DNA from: Linepithema humile
Taxonomy: Eukaryota; Arthropoda; Insecta; Hymenoptera; Formicidae
Direction: 5' to 3'
NCBI RefSeq assembly: GCF_040581485.1
Contig: NC_090130.1
Span: 20,229,918-20,293,917, forward strand
Length of the DNA: 64,000 bases
The position numbers and the translations under genes were made by a program. Positions 38,201-51,200 of the stretch are shown one piece after another (position 1 is the stretch's first letter; every line of letters starts with the position of its first letter). The notes below the pieces were generated by a model, which saw nothing but the letters and a program-made list of their open reading frames with translations, made no database searches and had not been told where the DNA came from.

Positions 38201-41200
38201 AGACATCGTAAACGCGAACGACTTCACGACACGAATATCACCTCCGCACGCATCTAATTGTTTTGCCTCGCGTTGTTATGACTTCACTTTATGTTATCAC
38301 GATTTCTTCCTCTTGTTCTCGAATTAGAGATGGAATGGGGAAAATATTTATTTAAGTTGATTTTTATCTTAGAAACACGTGAATTTTATAAGAAATATTG
38401 CGGGACACCCTTTAAAAAAAATAACCATGCTCGTTAAATAGGATTTACGTTTGCATAAATTAAAAATCGGCGATACTGCTAATCTAGTCCGGAGACGGAA
38501 ATCAACAATAGAAGACATGAGAGAGAGATTAGTTTTTTTTATTTTTTTTTCTTTGCGATAAAATATACAGAAGATATCTCTCTTGGGTGAAATTGACCCA
38601 AAAGAGAAACATCTCTTGGGTCGAAGGGATTATCCGAGAGCTAAGTAGTGTCAGGACCGGTTAGTTAGTGCTTACTGGACAGCAGTCCGCGTGGGAATCC
38701 CACGTGCCATTAGCTACATGTGATATTTTCTTCCCACGGATACAAAAACACACATTTTCTGATTTTCACGTTACACTTTTCGATCGAAAATGTCGGATCG
38801 CGAGAGCTTAGTGCATTCGTAATACTCGCGCGCGGCGTCAACAATTTATGAAGCGCGTACTAATTCCGATACACTCCGGTTTAATAATTTTCAATGGCGT
38901 TAATCAACAAGTGCGATCTGAAAATTGGAATAGCCATGGAAGGATTCTCCTGAATCGCGCACGCGGACGGATCGATACTGAACGCGAATGCGGACTTTCC
39001 ACCGGTAGTATTTCCGTTCACCGCTTATGGGGCGGAATAATGGTTGTAAAGTTCGTTTGTTCCGAGCCCCCGCGGGCGGTTATTGCCGTGACTTTTATCC
39101 GACAACGTTACGTGACACATGAAATATCGGAACTGTCTATCATTCGTATAATGCATATCTGACAGCTCCCGACAGTATTGACGATCCATCTGCCGATACG
39201 GAATATCCATGCTTATACATCCCGCGCGGGATTTATGTTAAATGAACGTAAAAACTTTGCAAGTCTTTGCGGGATATCACGTGCACCGCGATTTCGCGGA
39301 CCGCTGAAAGTACGACGTCGTTTGCCGCATCGTAAAACGGCGCGGAGTGACGTCATGCGATACTTTAGGGCCACGTAATAACGGAGAAATGTCATCGTCC
39401 CTCACGTATCTCTAATCGCTTAATCCATTTTCGCGTGTTAAGGATTATCGCGATGACTAATGTGCCGTTATTTTAAAGAATGTGCAATAGGTAAACTTAA
39501 GTAAGGTAGGGAAAGTATGTGTACACAAAACGCTTTGGACACATAACGCACCTCGCGATACGTACGCACCAGATTAGAATTTACGTGAGAGCACGTACGC
39601 ACGTCTAATCGCGACTCTTGTAATCGAGTGAAGTAATAAACATACAAATTCTTGCACTTGAATGCGATATAATAATCGATTAGGGCCGCGACGAATTTCG
39701 CTACGATGCACTTGAAAGTGTTCATAAGTTGATTCTCGCGTCGCTTTTAGAACATGTATATTGCACACTTCCATTACTCCGTACTTAACTTTGAAGTTTT
39801 TTATAGATACTTTAACTGAGTTTGCTCAGAAAACAATTTGCATACGTCGCAGTACGTGTCGTTTTTACCACGTAACGTAACGTGGTTTAAAACTGTTTTA
39901 ATTATATATAGCTACTATTAATTATTTGATTATATAGAATTACATTAACACATTCACTTAATCATTTTCAAAGTAGCTAATCAGAATTGCAAATATTTGG
40001 AAATACTGCAACAATTTACATTATGATTCGTAAATACTGATATAAATTAAATTTGATATAAAAAGTTATTTAGGAAGAATTATGGTATAAGCTTTATAGG
40101 CGTACTCGTGTTGATAGCATACATAATTGACTTATCTGATTAATCAATTTAGCCATACATATAATGAATTTGCATTTATACCGCGCTTGAGAGGTGCACG
40201 TGCTAATTATGAATATTCAATACGGACAGTATTATACTTTCTGCATTATGGGATCGATATATCAGAACATACGTCATTTATGACGTACATGATATTTGGT
40301 CATAGATGGAAAGATAAAAAACACGCATCAAATGCGTTGCATATACAGAAGTCACGAATTGGTGAAATAATATCTCGATTGTGTCATTGAGTTTTATAGC
40401 TCATACACAGCACGCTTAGATCCTTATCTTCACGAATATATATGTCCTACTTGCATTTAAATTTATGTACCACACATTTTAATATATCATGCTATTATTT
40501 TATCGTTTAAATAACGTTTAAATAACGTGATCGAATTACTTATGAGTGATCTAGGATTATTATCTTTGTCAATATTATCTTTTTATTATCTTTTTCAACA
40601 AATAAAGTACTTATTTTTTTAGTATTAAAGTAGAGAAAAAAAATTACGTGCTAATTGATTATTTAAAAAATTTTACTTTCCCGTATTTAAAAAAGAATCT
40701 GCTTTTATTTGAAAAAATTTCATTTCATTTATTCTATTCATTTTTTTAATAGTTTTTTATCTCAATTATTTTTATAACTTGACACGAAGTGTCAATTATC
40801 GTGGTATCAGTTTAATGCCAAAAATATCATGGTTTAAAAAACTAACTGCAATACAGAGTTTCAACGATACAGAATTTCGCAAAATAATACAGGTATCCAT
40901 CGTATCTTTTTTAAAGATACACATATTAATATGTACATATTAATTATAATATTTTTGCATAAAAAAGTATGGATTGTGATATTGCATTTCTATATTTTTC
41001 TTTTGATAAAATACAATCTCGATGTATTTGATATTGAGGACATTAATATGTACATATTTTGCATGTGCTCAACATAGCATAACTCAATCAAATTAATGGC
41101 GTTGTATAAAATTCTCTCTTAAAAGGTTTCAGCAAACGATTAATTTCTTTAAATAAATCTTTTATTCGTTATATTTGAATCTAACGTCAATATAAACTTA

Positions 41201-43152
41201 AATTACCAAAAGCTCTTTCTTGCAATCTATATTCAGAATGCATATTTATCTTTTTTAATATATATGGTAATGTTAATCCGAAAGATATTAAACACAAAAC
41301 AAACCAAACTTCATGCGAATCTTATATGAAGTTGATTTTATCTATCTTTTAATAAATACATTCGTATACATTTTTAAAATTATTCCTTTACTCTTCTCTT
41401 TTACTTATTCTATCATTTAATATCCATTTTATTATTAACAAATTTAATTATTACTAATGTTAATCCTTATATTTGAAAACATAACCTGATCAGATGAAAC
41501 GCTGAATGTTTTTTTTCTAGAAAATAAATCAATAATGATATCTCAGATTTGAGTATAACAGGGAATTATGTCGTCGTAATATATGCTATATAGTATATAT
41601 ATGTAGCTCTCCAATGTAGTAGTTTGTCAGACACGCAACAGATGGCCGAATGAGGTAGTAGCTATCTCGCATTTATTTTTCAAGACACGAGGCTTATAAC
41701 ACGCCGGTGTGCGACGAGCACATCAAAAAGGGTGCTCGCTACTTCAATAGCGCGTCATGGCATCTTAATGGTGTTGTGGCGGGGTATGGCTATCAAGACA
41801 TACCCAGTACATAATTTTTGGAAACGTGAGGCTGTTGGCTGCCAATTTTAGCACCGGCGCCTCCATAAGCTTTATTTCAAAACAACATATTTAAGCGTTA
41901 GTTGCGGTCCACTTAGTGTTTTCACTAGTTCTACAGCAGCAATTTCTGTAACAATTGCTTTTCTTTTGCATTGAAAAAGACTTTTTATATGGTTTATTAC
42001 GATCATCGTGTTGTGTTGCGACACAATACGACCGCTTTGTCACAATAAATCGAGAACTTTAATTACACGACCGTGTTTTGCAATAACAGTCATCGACTAA
42101 AAGCGTAGAATCTCAAAGCGTAGAAAGTATGCTTTCTATAATAAGTCAATTAACTCTCAGATTTATTAGCTCTCTGTGAAGAATTTCACTGCGAAAGCTA
42201 CAATACATTGACCAAACAAAGTTAGCCATGCACTCAAATAAACATTACTGAAACTCGTTCAAAAGAGCAATTCTCGTAAAGTAGCGTAATTCGTGTGTAA
42301 AATGGTAATCAACTTAACAGACTCTGAAAAGGATTTTTATTGCGCAAACTGATTTATCAGCATTGCATGTCCCGGCGGGAGTAAAGTTTTCCCGTAAATT
42401 TACGTCTCTATGTCATGCTGTATCATAATTAGGTGGAGACAATTTTGCACGTGGATTAATTTTACGTCTGCGCATTTAAGTTTCCGTGGGACGAGTCTAA
42501 GGATAGTGCCGGATAATGTCGATTATCTGAATTGCCAATTATGCAAATCGCTGCTTCAAGTAAAGTGTCTTGAACGCGTTAATTTGTAGCGTTCATATTT
42601 TATCAGCACTTTTATATTCATATCTCGCGGAAATTATTTTTTAAACGATCTTTTTTTAAATTTTCACAATGGAACGCACGACAGTAATGTATAATAGTGT
42701 GTTTCGCCGATAAGTATTTTTTTCCCGCAGGATCGCTGCGGTCGATTTTGTACCACTGTCCATCTAGATACGTATAACGGTTAAATTATACATGCGGCAA
42801 GCGTAATTTGACCTCCACTGGTGACCATAGTTCGTTAAAGAGTTAAAATGTTAATAATATGCAAATGCTGATACAGTTGATACAAGATTCGGGCCAAATG
42901 CCAAAATAAATTGAGCGTGAAATATCTTTTAAAAAGTATAACGCGATCCTAGCATACAAAGTTTCCACATACAGCACGTAGGTGTGCTATAAAGCCATAC
43001 TTTTTTCTCGTCTGAGACACAAAATCGTTCCTTCGATCAAATGTGATTATAAGAAAGAGACGAAAAATTTATGTATTTTAAGAGATCAGCTGCTCATTTT
43101 TTAAATAACATTATTCGTGAGGCGATTTCCATTTCCATGAAAATTTTAAATG

Positions 43153-43186
<34 letters not shown>

Positions 43187-45119
43187 TTACAATTTCATTT
43201 TAGAATTTTTTAAATTTCACTATAGAACCATGGTTGCTGTAGCGATCGATGTCGAAATAGAATAAAAATATGTAAAAGTACCACTGGAGGTGGAAACCAG
43301 TTTTGCAAAGTGTATTCCGCTTGGCTTCCTGTCGGAAATTGTGAATTCCGAGAAGGACGAGGACGCGCGTTTGGGAATATCAAGGGGTTTTCTAAATCTG
43401 TGGAAAATGCCACGTGTTATCTCCCCGCGGTGTCGAATGCCACTTCTTGTCGGTTTCATCGTGTGCGTTTCAAACCGCCGTATCTGTGAGTCTGTCTTCC
43501 GAGGTATTAAATCCAGTAGCAAAAGCGGAGATTAAACCGTAAATTTCTTAGAACATACACATAGGTGGAAATCGCCGGGTCTCACATTACGATGATTTTT
43601 ATTTCGGATCCTTATCATTTCTACTTCAAGAAACTCTCATATATATATATTACCTTAGAGGACTTCTTTATCGCCACATCCGTACTAAAAATTTTAGAAA
43701 GTGAGAAAATATATCTCTTGATAGTAAAAAGATAAATAAAAGTGTCCTTGAGATGAAAAGATATTTATTATATATGTTATAGCGTTATTTACAATGTATC
43801 TGTAGCATGTGGACTATTCAAATCATTCGCGACAAGATCTTTCGTAACTAAAAGCTCGCGTAATCAAATAAAAAGAAACCCAATATCAAAATATATTGAC
43901 ATTAATAATAAAAAATTTTTTTAATTTCTTAAATAAGTAAAATACTTTAAAAGATGAAAGTAAGATCAATTAGCACAGTTAATCTATCTAATTTCGGAAT
44001 ATATAAATTTATGATATCTTGAAATTTAATTGAAATTGTCGAAATTTATAGAAAGATTTTTAGAAAATGAATTCGATTTTTGTTTTATTTTTTGTTTGAT
44101 TACCTCGTTCACACGAATTTAATTTTTGAAGTAATTTTATTTCTCAACGTAGCAGTCTGAGTGCGAAATCCAAGAATCACTAGGCTGTGCTCAAGTAGGT
44201 CGTACGAGAATCTATTGCCGAAAGGGGATAATCTCTATTTGTCAACCGCAGACAAAGAGCAATTTGCTAAACCAAGTACCTCTCCAATTCTCCTCGAAAA
44301 GGGGTACCAGATATACTAGAGGCGTAATGAGTTCATTTAAATTACAGAACGTAAGACGGTGAGAAGTAATGAGATGTTTCTCATTACTTAAATTTTTTTA
44401 CATTATTACAAAATCAAAGCGTTAATTGTCTCAAAAAATATATTTAGATGTAACGCGTATAGAAAAAATTATTATTTTAAATTTTTTCTACTATAGTAGA
44501 AAATTTATAATAGTATATAGAAATAGATTTTAATTCAGTAAAAATCTACTTGTAATGTGTGTCAGAAATTTTCCACGATCGATTCGATTCGAAGTCGATC
44601 CGAGAACGATGCGGAAACATTTTCGATGATTCTCAGGGTAAGAAATTAAATGACACTCACCTGGAGATAAGGCACCGTCTTGCAGAGCCTTAATCCGAGA
44701 AACCAGGTTTCCGTGACGTCCCAGAGAACCGTCGGCGGCAAACAGATTAGCAGAACGAGGAGGTCGGCCACCGCCAGGTTGACAATAAAATAATTGGTCA
44801 CGGTGCGCATCGAGTGATTCCGATAGACAGCCATGCAGACGAGCGCGTTGCCGATCAGGCCGATCACGAAAACGACGCTGTGCATTCCGATTAACACCCA
44901 GTCGGAGAATTTCGGGAATATGTGCTGCATCATCAGCCCGATATAGTCCTCATCCGGGATGCAATAGTCGTTGGTGCAGTTCGTGGCGTTGTTGTACTCG
45001 AAATCCCCGTCGTCCATAAGCGAGTAGTAATCAGCCGTCTCGTCGAGCGCGTCGCTCGAACGAGGCGTCGCCGATGCCAGCCAGGCGACGATCATCGATT
45101 CGAGAACGGCGAGATTCAT
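17238..45119 (-). CDS. ATR: Allatotropin-receptor-like GPCR (class A), 28 kb gene
   Basis: Predicted neuropeptide receptor of the insect allatotropin / orexin-receptor-like group, coupled through G proteins at the plasma membrane. Coding exons on the minus strand: 45119-44661, 27438-27291, 26684-26466, 24445-24286, 23226-23114 and 17464-17238. They total 1326 nt, 441 aa, and the split codons rejoin at every junction. Exon 1 carries the extracellular N-terminus with two N-glycosylation sequons (NAT, NCT), TM1 with GN, and TM2 with NLAVADLL and an LPP motif. Exon 2 has TM3 with a DRW motif instead of DRY, then RFKSTTGRAKTAI and TM4. Exon 3 has extracellular loop 2 and TM5, exon 4 loop 3 and TM6 (FAICFFP), and exon 5 TM7 with NPVIYNF. 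Exon 6 has helix 8 (GKFRKEFKRTFRC, with a candidate palmitoylation cysteine) and a Ser/Arg-rich tail. The DRW and the loop 2 segment point to ATR rather than other peptide receptors. Any 5' UTR exon is not located. Confidence 0.88.
18590..20331. mobile_element. Large foldback element with about 350 bp inverted arms
   Basis: The left arm (about 18590-18932) is repeated in inverse orientation at about 19967-20331 with scattered differences and small indels. Matching landmarks include GTAGCACTGGGTTGGT on the left and its complement ACCAACCCAGTGCTAC on the right, and TACTGTTGTAGATCGTAATT at the outer end. No open frame or transposase fragment was seen between the arms. This is the structure of a non-autonomous foldback element or the remnant of a transposon with long inverted repeats. 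The family is unknown. The loop was later hit by a smaller MITE at 19456. Confidence 0.75.
19456..19962. mobile_element. 507 bp near-palindromic MITE with TA target duplication
   Basis: The element starts CAGGGTGTTTCATAATGTCC and ends with the complement of CAGGGTGTTTTATAATGTCC. It is flanked by TA on both sides (19454-19455 and 19963-19964). Complementarity continues inward almost to the centre near 19700 (for example TCTAGGCGTGACAGCAACGA and its inverse), so the whole copy could form one hairpin. It has no coding capacity. TA duplication suggests mobilisation by a Tc1/mariner-type transposase; that is an inference. Confidence 0.8.
20802..21410. mobile_element. TTAA-flanked non-autonomous element with nested palindromes
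   Basis: Terminal inverted repeats of about 55 bp (left begins GAGGGACTTCTACTTTG, right complement GGGGGACTTCTAGCTTG) lie directly inside TTAA at 20802-20805 and 21407-21410. Inside are two further hairpins. One is at about 20865-21140, with arms around the TTTTACATTTTTTTTCAGATATAAA segment. The other is at about 21175-21350, with arms around GGAGGATC and AAAACTCTGCATTG-type sequence. TTAA target use suggests piggyBac-like mobilisation, although the termini lack the classical CCC start. No open frame. Confidence 0.65.
21720..22090. other. CpG-rich block in ATR intron
   Basis: A local rise in GC and CpG content against an AT-rich intron, with clean edges. Open frames inside give low-complexity basic translations with no family match. 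It could be an enhancer, an unmethylated island, an alternative promoter or a non-coding exon. Confidence 0.4.
23227..24285 (-). other. ATR intron between TM6 and TM7 exons
   Basis: AT-rich intron of about 1.06 kb. It holds a run of 13 G at 23368-23380 and a transposon-end-like GTGTCCCAGATTTAGCC near 23559. No gene seen. Confidence 0.55.
24446..26465 (-). other. ATR intron between TM5 and TM6 exons
   Basis: About 2 kb of AT-rich sequence. The only structure found is the foldback at 24798-25155. Confidence 0.55.
24798..25155. mobile_element. 358 bp foldback (MITE-like)
   Basis: It begins ATTGATCCTCAAATATT and ends with the complement of the same sequence. Inverted arms of about 150 bp surround a short AT-rich loop near 24950-24990. 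Matching inner landmarks are AGCAAGTATAAATAA and its inverse, and ATTTTACCATTCATTAA and its inverse. No coding content; target duplication not resolved in the AT-rich flanks. Confidence 0.7.
26685..27290 (-). other. ATR intron between TM4 and TM5 exons
   Basis: About 600 bp, AT-rich, nothing further seen. Confidence 0.5.
38641..38712 (+). repeat. tRNA-derived SINE-like fragment
   Basis: The segment resembles a tRNA body. A D-arm-like GGTTAGTTAGTGC is followed by an anticodon-arm-like ACTGGACAGCAGTCC, then a T-arm-like GCGTGGGAATCCCACG in which four loop bases (the TTCG part of box B) appear to be missing. The defective T loop argues against a functional tRNA and for a SINE head or tRNA pseudogene. 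Orientation follows the arm order. Where any SINE tail ends is not clear. Confidence 0.5.
43155..43185. repeat. (CA)n microsatellite
   Basis: About fifteen uninterrupted AC units inside the first ATR intron. Confidence 0.95.
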
Positions 45120-48100
45120 GTTTCCAATTCTCTTACACCGCCGCGATATTACTGCATCTTCCGCGTGATATATTCAAAAGTCCCACAAATCGCCGCCCGC
45201 GCGGCGATGTTGCATGTCGCGTGAACGATTTAAGCGCGATTCGTTTTTGACGTTGTATCGCACAGCAGGAACTCGAAGCAGATAAATCACTTGTCAAACC
45301 GAACATTGATACGAGTCATGCTGGCACTAACGTAGATAAATAAAATAAATGTCTTTCACACAGATAGAGTCTTCGGATAAAATCGTGAACGCGCGGGCAG
45401 GAATTACGCGGATCCTTACGAATACAAAAGTCTTTAAAACTATCTCTCAGCAGCAATCAGCCGTTCTCAAAGTTCGTAATTCTCTGTTCCCTCTTCTTTC
45501 CACGGCCATGACTGTACCCACACGACCTTAGCGTAGAAATTCTTTGAAGCAAGAATTATGCATTCCACCGCGCTTTTCAAAGCGCGATTGTAATCAGCTT
45601 TGTCTGCTCACAATAAGGAACACAGTCTGGAAATCCAATCGTCCGTTTCTTATGCCGCGTAAGACGTAATATTTCCACTTTTTGTATTTGAGCACTTCGA
45701 TAGAGCCACAGGCTTGTTTCCAACAGCACTACGATATGTCAATAGCTGAATATTCCTGCCGAAGACGTCGGATACGAGTAGTTCGAGGCTAAACCTGCTA
45801 AACATTCATTGAACTTTTGTTCAGACTCTGTTAGATTGAATTTATCACATATATATTTCAATAATTGAGCTTTTATGGACGAATTACACATGATTAATTC
45901 TCAACTAAAAATATTTAAAAATCGATAAAATTAATAATACGATATTTTTTAGCCTTTGACTTCTGCTAACTTTATTTCAAAGCCTTTTAGATGGAATATT
46001 GCTTTTATCAATAAACACAAAAGAAAAAAATAGGAGAAAAAAATTGCATTAAAATGAAATCTTCTAATTGTTCATTGATTTTGCGTACAAGCAAGAATTA
46101 AGAGAGACATATTTGAAGTTAAATTCAATGCAATACATTCTCGAGGTTATTTAAATAATGTTATCTTCTTCAAAGTAGATGCTTTCTGCATTTCCTCAGT
46201 CATCCCAGCAATGTTTCCATTATTGGAAGCACTTCTAGCATTCTTGGAATAACAAGGCAAGATTGAAACTTATATAAATTGCCAAACCAATTATATTAAC
46301 TGTTAACTTACGGAGCAGCGTTTAATAAACATTAATAAACATTATAGATGTTTAATTAAATCGATCTAATAATGAACCTTCAAATCGCGTGGGTGACACA
46401 GGAAAATGAAATTATGGTTATCGGCAAATAAAGCCAATCGGCATCTACGCTGAAAAGCAGCGGGCGAAATAATGGTGGGAGGCAAGAGCGCGAAGCAATA
46501 ACGATCATATAGCGTATAATGTTTCAAATAAATCAGCACCTATACAGAGCGTTCCAGAATCAGCCGGGAAAAATGGACGTATTTTTATCCCACGTGAAAT
46601 ACAGGATTAATTTTTGCTATCAGGATGGGATGTTTGTGCAGCTTTCCAAATTTCGACGTTCGATATTTTTAGTGATTAATTCACGAATTAAAAGTTTTAA
46701 TGGTTTGGAAGTACAAACGCCGTACAATATGGCCGTCCGGCAGAAACTGAAAGCGTCTGCAGTGGGGCGCAAATAAAAAGAGTGCAGTCGATTAAGGCTT
46801 GTCGCAGTTAATTTACGACATCATTATTTTACGGTGATTAGTGTAGAACTAATAAATCTGGCTGGTATGTAGGGCATTTTTACCTTGTTTGTGAGTAATT
46901 TCAATAAAGCTTTTTGCACGATGCCGCTAAAAGCTCAGTAGCCAGCGGTGAAATAGGTCGGCGGATGCCAGACATATTGAATTATGATGAGAAACGTGGG
47001 GTGAAATATAGCCGAACGATTTTAGCAAGTCACGATTTTTCGTCAAAAAGCTACCGTCGTAACTTTATTAAGTAGACTCATATGATGCAGTCGCTAACCA
47101 CGTTGGAGCGTAAAATAATTGTGACTGCGTTTTTCTATGCGTTCCACGTACGTTGCAGTAACAGTGATTGTTTGTACCGTCCATTAGCTCTTTTGTTGAA
47201 TCTGCAGTTTGATTGGCAAAAAAACTTCTATAATTATAATATGAAATAGTTGTTTATATTTAGTTAGCCTCACACACACATACACACACATTTTTTTGAC
47301 GTTACAATTCAAAAACTTCTATCTGTAGCGCATAAACATCACTCATCCGTAAAATAAGCTTTTACATTGAATGGCAAATAACGTTCTATTTGCGTTTCTA
47401 CGTTTAATTTGTGGAAAATACTTCATTTCTAATAGTGTGCGGAACGAGAATTATTAATGCTGAACACTTTTGTCAACAGACACTGATTGCAAATATCACA
47501 AACTTGTAAAATTATACCTATATAGTTTCCGTTAATTCAGCATAAATTTTACTTTTTGCGTAGTAATATTACTGATGACTGTTTGTTTACAAATTTGTTA
47601 TTGAAAATAACAGTAATGAACGATTTTTATACTTTAAAATTTTTTTATATATCTGAAAGAATATTTGAAAGAATATTAATTTGTAGCGTGTGAAAGAATC
47701 AGTGATCTCGCGTTTTTTTAATCCGCAGTTATTTTTCTCATGTAAAACTCGTAACAATTTTCTCATTTAAAAATTATCAAAACAGTATTATTTACATTTG
47801 CTTGATGAGAAAATACCAAGAAATTTTATCCTCTACTTTTTTAATGACTACCGAGTTTCAAATAGTTATCAAAACTAATTCTGAATTAATTTAATTAGTT
47901 ACCGAGATATTATATTTCTCAAAATTAATATTTAAGACTTCTAATTTAAAAACTTTATCTTTTAGTTTACTTTAGTCTTTAGTTTATAAGCAAAATAGTT
48001 CTTTCAATCTTAATATATGCCGATGCAATTAGTGCTTTATTCAAAAACTTTCTATCGTTACTTTCGATTTAATCACCGAAAGCGCTAGTAAAAGAGATGC

Positions 48101-48215
48101 TAAAGTTCTGTTGAACACCCTTTCTCTTTTTTATTGTATCGTAATACAAACAAGAGACGTCTATTTGTAAAACTCTTTCGATCCTGTCGAGAATAATTGA
48201 GATGACACTTTCGTA

Positions 48216-48240
48216 TTTTTTTTTTTTTTTTTTTTTTTTT
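48216..48240. repeat. Poly(T) run of 25
   Basis: Homopolymer in AT-rich intergenic DNA; could be the poly(A) tail of an old retroposed copy on the minus strand, but no body sequence is recognisable. Confidence 0.8.
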
Positions 48241-51200
48241 GTTACAAGTTAAACAAATCTACTTTTAGTTTATTGAAATATAAATTCTATCGAGGGATTT
48301 GATAAAAGCTTTTATATTTACAAAAGCGTTTTTATCGAGTTTTTCCGTTTCTTACGAACATGAGGCAGTTGAACCGTGCAATTAACTATGCAAGCGGAAA
48401 GATGTGCTTCTCAAGTATCACAGGAAATTGGACCGTCTAGTGTGAGTGTAAGCGAACACTATTTCCGCATCCTTTTGTGCACGTGTACCTATCTGGAATT
48501 AACCTGACTTTCAGTATACAGAGAATGGTCTGTTATCGAATAAACATGGGAAAAGAATAATTCTCGTAACAAAAACTATCTTTTTTTTAAAAAAAAAAAA
48601 GGAAATAAAAGATATGGAATAAATTCTTCTTACATAAAGTTTTTTGTTTCACTCAGTCTGTATAATGGGAAACAAACGAGCTGATTCTGCACCATCTGGC
48701 ATATGAAAAATCACATCTACTTTCGCTTCAAGTACGAACGTCGCGGACTTATGATATCAGGTCTCGTAATGTCGCTTCACGTTGATTTATCGTCGCGTGC
48801 ATCGCACACTCGTTATACCGCACATTTGAAGTGATTGTTAACTGGGCTGATTGCCAAAACATTAAATCCAGTCTGATTTTGCGAAAAGTGGCTGCGTAAT
48901 GTTTACCGGCATTCCTTTACCGTCCCGCGCTCGCCGTTGAAAGATATAAATGCAGAAATGCGCAATGGAACTTTAAACGTTACCCGCGAAGGTACGGTCA
49001 CGTTTAGCTATTTCACGGTGAAACGTCACGTGGCTGTCTTCCCCGCGGTACTCGTAACAGTAATGGTCTTTCTTAAGTGAAAACTTGCACCGCGCCTCAA
49101 GATCAGTCTCTCACTTCCCGCGTACGCGTCTATAATTGAATATTTAAGCGGATTTTTCGGATGCATTTTTAATTTTCTTTTCATCGACGGAAATGAGACT
49201 GCAAAAAGTATCAAAAATATCTTTTACGCTTTTGCATCGCGAGAGAGACTGTTATCTTCTTCACATAATTATAATTCAATATTTAAGTAGATTTATATCA
49301 AACTTAGCTCACATTTTCCGTATACTTTCAATCTTTCGGTGAAACTTCTAATCTAAATAATTTTTACAGTGTAATTTAAAGAAAATTCAAAAAGAAAATA
49401 TAAGTGAAAAATAATTATTGCAAAAAATAAATTACTGCGTATGTTTGGTGATTCTATTGTACGTCAAACTATTTGTGACTAGATGTACTGTTTTTCATAT
49501 ATCACAACTCTTTTTTACATAACAAAATACATAAAAAATTGCAAAAGTAAGTTGAACGACAAGGTAAATGCAATATTACGCGTATAAATACTGGAATAAT
49601 ATCTTCCATTAAGGTTCAGTTAATATATTAATTTAGTGCGCTTGTTTGGTGGAGTTATGCATATTTACAGTTAGTCCAGTAATTATACACAACAAATAAT
49701 TACTAACTACGATTTCAGTTCCATGTTAACTATGTTGGTAACTATTTAATTGAACATCTAAGAATTTTTAATGTTTATCAATATATCGCTGTTTTAGAAC
49801 TGCGGCAACGCAACCCTAAAATCAATTTTTCTCTCCAAATTTTTCTTTATCTTTAAATCATTAATCAAAAAAATTCTGACATGCATGTAAAACTATTTAC
49901 CTGTGTTTGCCGGAAAATCATAGATGAGTATTTGCCGATGACAGCAGTCGCACACGAATTTTTGCCGAACGGAAAGCTGAAGATTAGATTTCCGCGTAGA
50001 CGACACGAAGTTTGGCCGACTTCGTAAAGTTTTTAACGCGATCTTTCCGACCTGTGTTTTCTCAAAGCACTTTCGCGATGCAGTATGAATCGAATATGTG
50101 ACACTTGACAGGCTGTCGCGACAGCCGTTTCTTAGGATCGTTACGATGCACGGAGGTAAATATACCCCGACGGAATAACACCGAGACCTCCTTCGACGCG
50201 AAAGGATGCGAACGCGACGGCGGACTCTGCGGAACTGAGGTTGCGCCGTTTTAACGAAGTCCGCGCGCGAGAGGTGTGCTCGCCGGTCACGCTGCGTTGC
50301 ACGATGCGAAAATTGCTCAATCTAAAGAGACCGAAATATTCTACCTGCCTGTACACGCATTTCACGTATTCTTTCGCGATAAGTTTGTGTGCAAGCAAAA
50401 AATTTATACGTATTTTATAATTTGTTGTAAATGTCTAAGTAACGAAAATATCGAGGCATCGATAGTTTCAAAATTGTAAACGATTGAAAAACGAAATTAG
50501 GAAGCAAAGCAAATAATTGAAAGTTTCTATAATAGAATTTTTATTTCAAAATTAGTTACAAAGATATAAGATATCGAATACTAGAAACTAAATAAAACTT
50601 TTTGTTAACAATTTTATATACATTTTACCATTGTATTTTATAAAAAAATTGAATTACGTATCCGTTTGCGATATTTTTTGTACCTTTTATTATAAAAGAT
50701 AATATAAAATATTACAATATGAAACAATTGGTTAAAATATGTATACGAAAATTGTAGTATATTAATCTTCTCATCTTCTCATTTTGTAAATTAAACCCAT
50801 AATTTAAAAGTTATTTTATCAATTGAAATTATCATTACATTTTCTTGAAATAATGAGGAGACACTAACATAAAAAAAAAACGCTCTGATTATCGTTTTTA
50901 AGAGGCTATTAATTATCTGTATAATTAAATTTTATAATTATGATTTATGATGCTAAATATTCCAGCGCGCGATGTTATTCTATCTACCTCTAATTTCAAA
51001 GGCACAAGTAATTCGCGACTGTCGTGTGAGAAGCATTAAGAATAAATTACGTCTGGCACATAAATTTTCATGAAAATGTCTTATTTTTATGAAAATTTTT
51101 ATCAAAATGTGTTTCGGTCAAGAAGAAATATTATTTAATACAATTTTTTAAGCATCTTAAAGAGATCAAAATTCTGTTAAAAGAAACTCTTTTTAACAGA

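Larger units (their letters stand above)
27439..44660 (-). other. ATR first coding intron, 17.2 kb
   Basis: This intron separates the N-terminal/TM1-TM2 exon from the TM3 exon. It contains CpG-rich blocks near 29900-30450, 33700-34080 and 38780-39420, a tRNA-derived SINE-like fragment at 38641-38712, a degenerate direct duplication (about 31994-32092 and 32529-32645) and a CA microsatellite at 43155-43185. No coding exon or RNA gene was recognised. A 41.6-41.9 kb segment is compositionally distinct, but I cannot assign it. Confidence 0.6.

Noticed and set aside
41651..41661. TGAGGTAGTAG, identical to the let-7 5' end
   Set aside because: The following bases do not continue as let-7, and no complementary arm of the right length lies downstream. 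An 11-base match is likely by chance.
41590..41900. Compositionally distinct segment with short internal complementarities, considered as an LTR or RNA gene
   Set aside because: No paired LTR, no tRNA or snoRNA boxes, no clear boundaries; left unassigned.
44922..45224. 100-codon plus-strand frame over the ATR N-terminal exon
   Set aside because: Antisense of a well-supported exon with no family match.
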